Origin: Lysinibacillus cavernae
GTDB taxonomy: Bacteria > Bacillota > Bacilli > Bacillales_A > Planococcaceae
Assembly (NCBI RefSeq): GCF_009724685.1
Contig: NZ_WMEF01000001.1
Coordinates: 558,001-622,000, forward strand
Length of the DNA stretch: 64,000 nt
Direction of reading: 5' to 3'
In this document: positions 61,493 to 64,000 of the stretch, piece after piece
Layout of the letters: each line of letters opens with the position of its first letter
How positions within the stretch are numbered: position 1 is the stretch's first letter
Notes under the pieces: generated by a model
The model's database searches: none
What the model was told of the DNA's origin: nothing
The model's input: only the letters and a program-made list of their open reading frames with translations
Position numbers and translations under genes: made by a program

Positions 61493-62239
61493 ATGCCATT
61501 AACTTTTGCACATCCAGCTGCTATATTACCTTTTTCTCGAAAGAGTAGATATATTCATTTTTCTGCAATGGTTTTAGGTAGTATGGCACCGGATTTTGAA
61601 TATTTTTTAAGAGGCCGACCAATAGGGGAGATAGGTCATACCTTGATCGGGTTCTTTTTATTCAATCTCCCACTCGTTATATTGATCTACTTTATTTATC
61701 ATCGGTTGATCCATCAGAATTTGATTAACCATTTACCGGCGTTTTTACAGGATACTTATAGTCATCAAATGACTGGAAGTATAACATGGAAGGTAGTTGT
61801 TTTTGGCTACTCGGCAATATTGGGTATGCTAACGCATGTCCTCTGGGATTCATTTACACACCAAAATGGATTTATGGTTACAAATTTCCCACTTCTTTCT
61901 CAAACATATACTTTATATGGATACCAAATACCATTCTATAAGCTTCTTCAGCATGGGAGTACATTGGTTGGTAGTACGCTTATTTTTGGTTATTTATATT
62001 ACAGAGCATCTTTCATTAAAAATAACAATACGCCAGCTATTTCTCCTAAACAAAAATTCTTTTTTTGGCTTTTAGTAGTTGTTTTAACGCTCGTCTATAC
62101 AAGTCTTTGGCAGCTTATCAATTATGAATCTTTTAGTAGCTATGGAATAGTGGTTGTTCGTATCATTGATTCATTTTTCTGTAGTGTATTAACACTGTCG
62201 CTATTTTTTTCGTATCGACAAAAACAAAGAAAAGGATGA
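61493..62239 (+). CDS. DUF4184 family membrane protein
   Basis: A 248-residue membrane protein with about six helices. MPLTFAHPAAILPF at the start and GSMAPDFEYFLRGRP are the DUF4184 marks, and THVLWDSFTHQNGF is a His/Asp motif like that of membrane-bound metal hydrolases. Function unknown. AGGAGG precedes the ATG. It is on the opposite strand between the two-component genes and the ABC genes. Confidence 0.85.
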   Translation: MPLTFAHPAAILPFSRKSRYIHFSAMVLGSMAPDFEYFLRGRPIGEIGHTLIGFFLFNLPLVILIYFIYHRLIHQNLINHLPAFLQDTYSHQMTGSITWKVVVFGYSAILGMLTHVLWDSFTHQNGFMVTNFPLLSQTYTLYGYQIPFYKLLQHGSTLVGSTLIFGYLYYRASFIKNNNTPAISPKQKFFFWLLVVVLTLVYTSLWQLINYESFSSYGIVVVRIIDSFFCSVLTLSLFFSYRQKQRKG

Positions 62240-62244
62240 AATAG

Positions 62245-62275
62245 AAAAAGACTTCCAAAAAATAGGAGTCTTTTT
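62245..62275. terminator. Terminator between the DUF4184 and kinase genes
   Basis: AAAAAGACTTCC pairs with GGAGTCTTTTT (one bulge), with A- and T-runs at its two ends. Confidence 0.75.
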
Positions 62276-63716
62276 ATGAGATAGGTAGTGTAAGTGTAAA
62301 TGTAGTGCCTTCCTTGTGCTTGCTATGAAAGGAAATAGAACCATCATGAGCTTCCATAATATGCTGGCAAATGGATAATCCGAGCCCTGCTCCTTCATTT
62401 TTAACAGCCGTTTTTCTTCCAGAATGACGACCTCTAAAGTAACGTTCAAAAATAAAAGGCATATCCTCAGGTAGCATCCCATTTCCAGTATCAATCACTT
62501 GGATAGTTAGTAATTGATTTTCGACAATAGTAGTAATAGTGATGGAATCACCATTGGTCGTATGCTTTAGAGCATTGGTGACAAGGTTAGCTATTACCTG
62601 CTCTAGTCGATGCTCATCTACTTGAATGAGGACATTAGGAATGTTATCTGGTCCAACAAAATGAATGTTAGTTGTTTGAACAAAATGCTGAATCGGTTGT
62701 AGAATGTTTGAAAGTACATTTCGACTATATTGCTCTTTTAAATTGACTGGTATATGTCCGAGTTCCTTCAGGGTGTGAATAAATAAATCATCAATTAGCC
62801 TCGACATTTTTTCAGTATTAGTCTGCATGATTTGAATATATAACATAAGAGATTCTTTATCTGGGCAAATGCCCTCTGAAATAGCATCTAAATAGGCTTT
62901 AATGGTTGTTAAAGGAGTTCTCACTTCATGAGAAATACTAGATATGAGCTTTTTTTGATTTTGCTCTTGTTCATCCCGCTGTAAGGTTAGATGCTTTATT
63001 TCCAATCGCATTTGATCAAATACAGCGTACAATTCACCCATCTCATCTAATTTAGAATGGAAGGTAATTTGATCGTAATTCCCTTTGACAATTTCTGCAG
63101 TACTTTTTTTCAGCTCATGTAAAGGCAATATAATATCTTTACTAGCTTTCCGTATCATAGAGAAGGAGAGGGAAATGATAAAAAGGCATAGTACGCCGAT
63201 AATTACTAATATAACGAAGTAGCTAGAATTAGGCGGTTTTAAGGGAAATAGAACGTCTTTGTTAATTAAAAAAATAGCATTCCCAATCTGTTCGTTGTTA
63301 ATTCCATTCATAACAGGAAAGGCGATTTTTATTTTTCCAGGCTCTTGTTGTGCTGTGAATAAATCATAATGTACATCATTTTTGATAGTAATAGAAGCTG
63401 GAAAGTCTTCATCTATTGTATGAAAAATTACTTTTCCATCTAATTGAACGACGGTTATATCAATTTCTTGTTGTTTGCTCATTTTTTGGAGGGGACTACG
63501 TAAATCTGAATCTAGTGCTAATTTTGTAAAATGGTCTTCTATGTACAATAAAAGTTGATTTACTGATAATCGAATTTGATTGATCACATATTTCTCTTGT
63601 GATTCTTTTTGAGAATTCATTGAAGTTGACCATAGTAAAAGTGCACAAATAAACAAAAGTAAAACACAGATTACGATGGACCATAACCATTTGTTCATCC
63701 AATTTTTTAAATACAT
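62274..63716 (-). CDS. Sensor histidine kinase
   Basis: A 480-residue membrane kinase. One helix (about 10-30), an outer sensor domain, a second helix (about 165-187), HAMP, HisKA with the phospho-His in SSISHEVRTPLTTIKAYLDA, and HATPase_c (N box NLVTNALKHT; G boxes DTGNGM and GAGLGLSI). RBS GGAGA before the ATG, 9 nt after the response regulator stop. The signal is unknown. Confidence 0.9.
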   Translation of the reverse strand: MYLKNWMNKWLWSIVICVLLLFICALLLWSTSMNSQKESQEKYVINQIRLSVNQLLLYIEDHFTKLALDSDLRSPLQKMSKQQEIDITVVQLDGKVIFHTIDEDFPASITIKNDVHYDLFTAQQEPGKIKIAFPVMNGINNEQIGNAIFLINKDVLFPLKPPNSSYFVILVIIGVLCLFIISLSFSMIRKASKDIILPLHELKKSTAEIVKGNYDQITFHSKLDEMGELYAVFDQMRLEIKHLTLQRDEQEQNQKKLISSISHEVRTPLTTIKAYLDAISEGICPDKESLMLYIQIMQTNTEKMSRLIDDLFIHTLKELGHIPVNLKEQYSRNVLSNILQPIQHFVQTTNIHFVGPDNIPNVLIQVDEHRLEQVIANLVTNALKHTTNGDSITITTIVENQLLTIQVIDTGNGMLPEDMPFIFERYFRGRHSGRKTAVKNEGAGLGLSICQHIMEAHDGSISFHSKHKEGTTFTLTLPIS

Positions 63717-63725
63717 TTTATTCTC

Positions 63726-64000
63726 CTATGTGTGATTTGGTGTACTAAATTTATAGCCAACACCCCAAACCGTTTGAAGATAGATAGGGTTAGAAGGATC
63801 GATTTCAATTTTTTCTCGTAGCCGTCTAATATAAACCGTAATCGTATTTTCATCTCCGTATGTGTCATACCCCCAAACTGCATCAAGCAGCTTACTTTTA
63901 GAGAAAACTTGATTTCTATTTTTAGCTAGGAAAAATAACAACTCAAATTCTTTTGCTGATAGGGAGATAGTCTTGTTATCACGCAAAAAAGTATATTCGT
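63726..64000 (-). CDS. OmpR-family response regulator, C-terminal part (5' end outside window)
   Basis: The winged-helix output domain of an OmpR/PhoB regulator: LSAKEFELLFFLAKNRNQVF, LLDAVWGYDTYGDENTITVY and IRRLREKIE, ending TVWGVGYKFS. The receiver domain lies beyond the right edge, and the frame stays open to position 64000. It is upstream of the histidine kinase in the same operon. Confidence 0.9.
   Translation of the reverse strand, partial: EYTFLRDNKTISLSAKEFELLFFLAKNRNQVFSKSKLLDAVWGYDTYGDENTITVYIRRLREKIEIDPSNPIYLQTVWGVGYKFSTPNHT

Overview
The window looks like a chromosomal segment of a low-GC, endospore-forming Gram-positive bacterium, most likely Lysinibacillus or a close relative. 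It carries a sporulation sigma operon (spoIIAA-spoIIAB-sigF), spoVAF, and a Bacillus subtilis-like gene order (lysA, ribT, scpA-scpB, a D,D-carboxypeptidase, rluB, resABCDE, sigX-rsiX). The class call is firm; the genus is an inference from protein similarity and gene order. No tRNA, rRNA, CRISPR array, transposase or prophage gene was recognised.

Left third (1-20 kb) is core genome. A truncated pyrimidine-nucleoside phosphorylase gene is followed by the forespore sigma-F cassette, spoVAF and lysA. ribT sits here without the rest of the riboflavin operon and is tail-to-tail with a DUF309 gene. Then come condensin (scpAB), dac, rluB, cytochrome c maturation (resABC), the ResDE two-component system and SigX/RsiX. 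sigX is preceded by a candidate promoter of its own ECF class. An FMN riboswitch controls the riboflavin importer ribU. Behind the ribU terminator lies a 743-bp array of about 36 units built on a 21-bp purine-rich motif. A four-unit relic of the same family follows the pdp terminator at 408-491.

Middle (20-45 kb) is a mosaic of metabolic and accessory genes: an NSS transporter; a solitary glnA with two perfect GlnR/TnrA boxes; a small sporulation-type protein; a Nudix hydrolase; a GGDEF-like/HTH regulator next to an AbgB-like amidohydrolase and MFS transporter; an AraC/GyrI regulator; a viral-type phospholipase A2; a YgiB/YgiC-like lipoprotein and ATP-grasp pair; a frameshifted PstS-like gene; a guanidine-I riboswitch with two SMR exporters; and a glycine-betaine ABC importer (opuA) downstream of a GntR-RCK_C (BusR-like) regulator with a palindrome over the opuA promoter. 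At 41.0-44.6 kb is a compact operon of a GTP cyclohydrolase II, a RibD-type deaminase/reductase, a group A flavoprotein monooxygenase and a HAD phosphatase. It lacks RibB, RibE and RibH and is the best candidate for an undescribed biosynthetic pathway.

Right third (44.6-64 kb): sarcosine oxidase, guanine deaminase with an NCS2 purine permease, a LysR/MFS pair, a methyltransferase, a Fur-box-controlled siderophore ABC importer, a second Nudix hydrolase, GrpB, DUF523, and an ABC (FtsX-type) exporter near a two-component system whose response regulator runs off the right edge.
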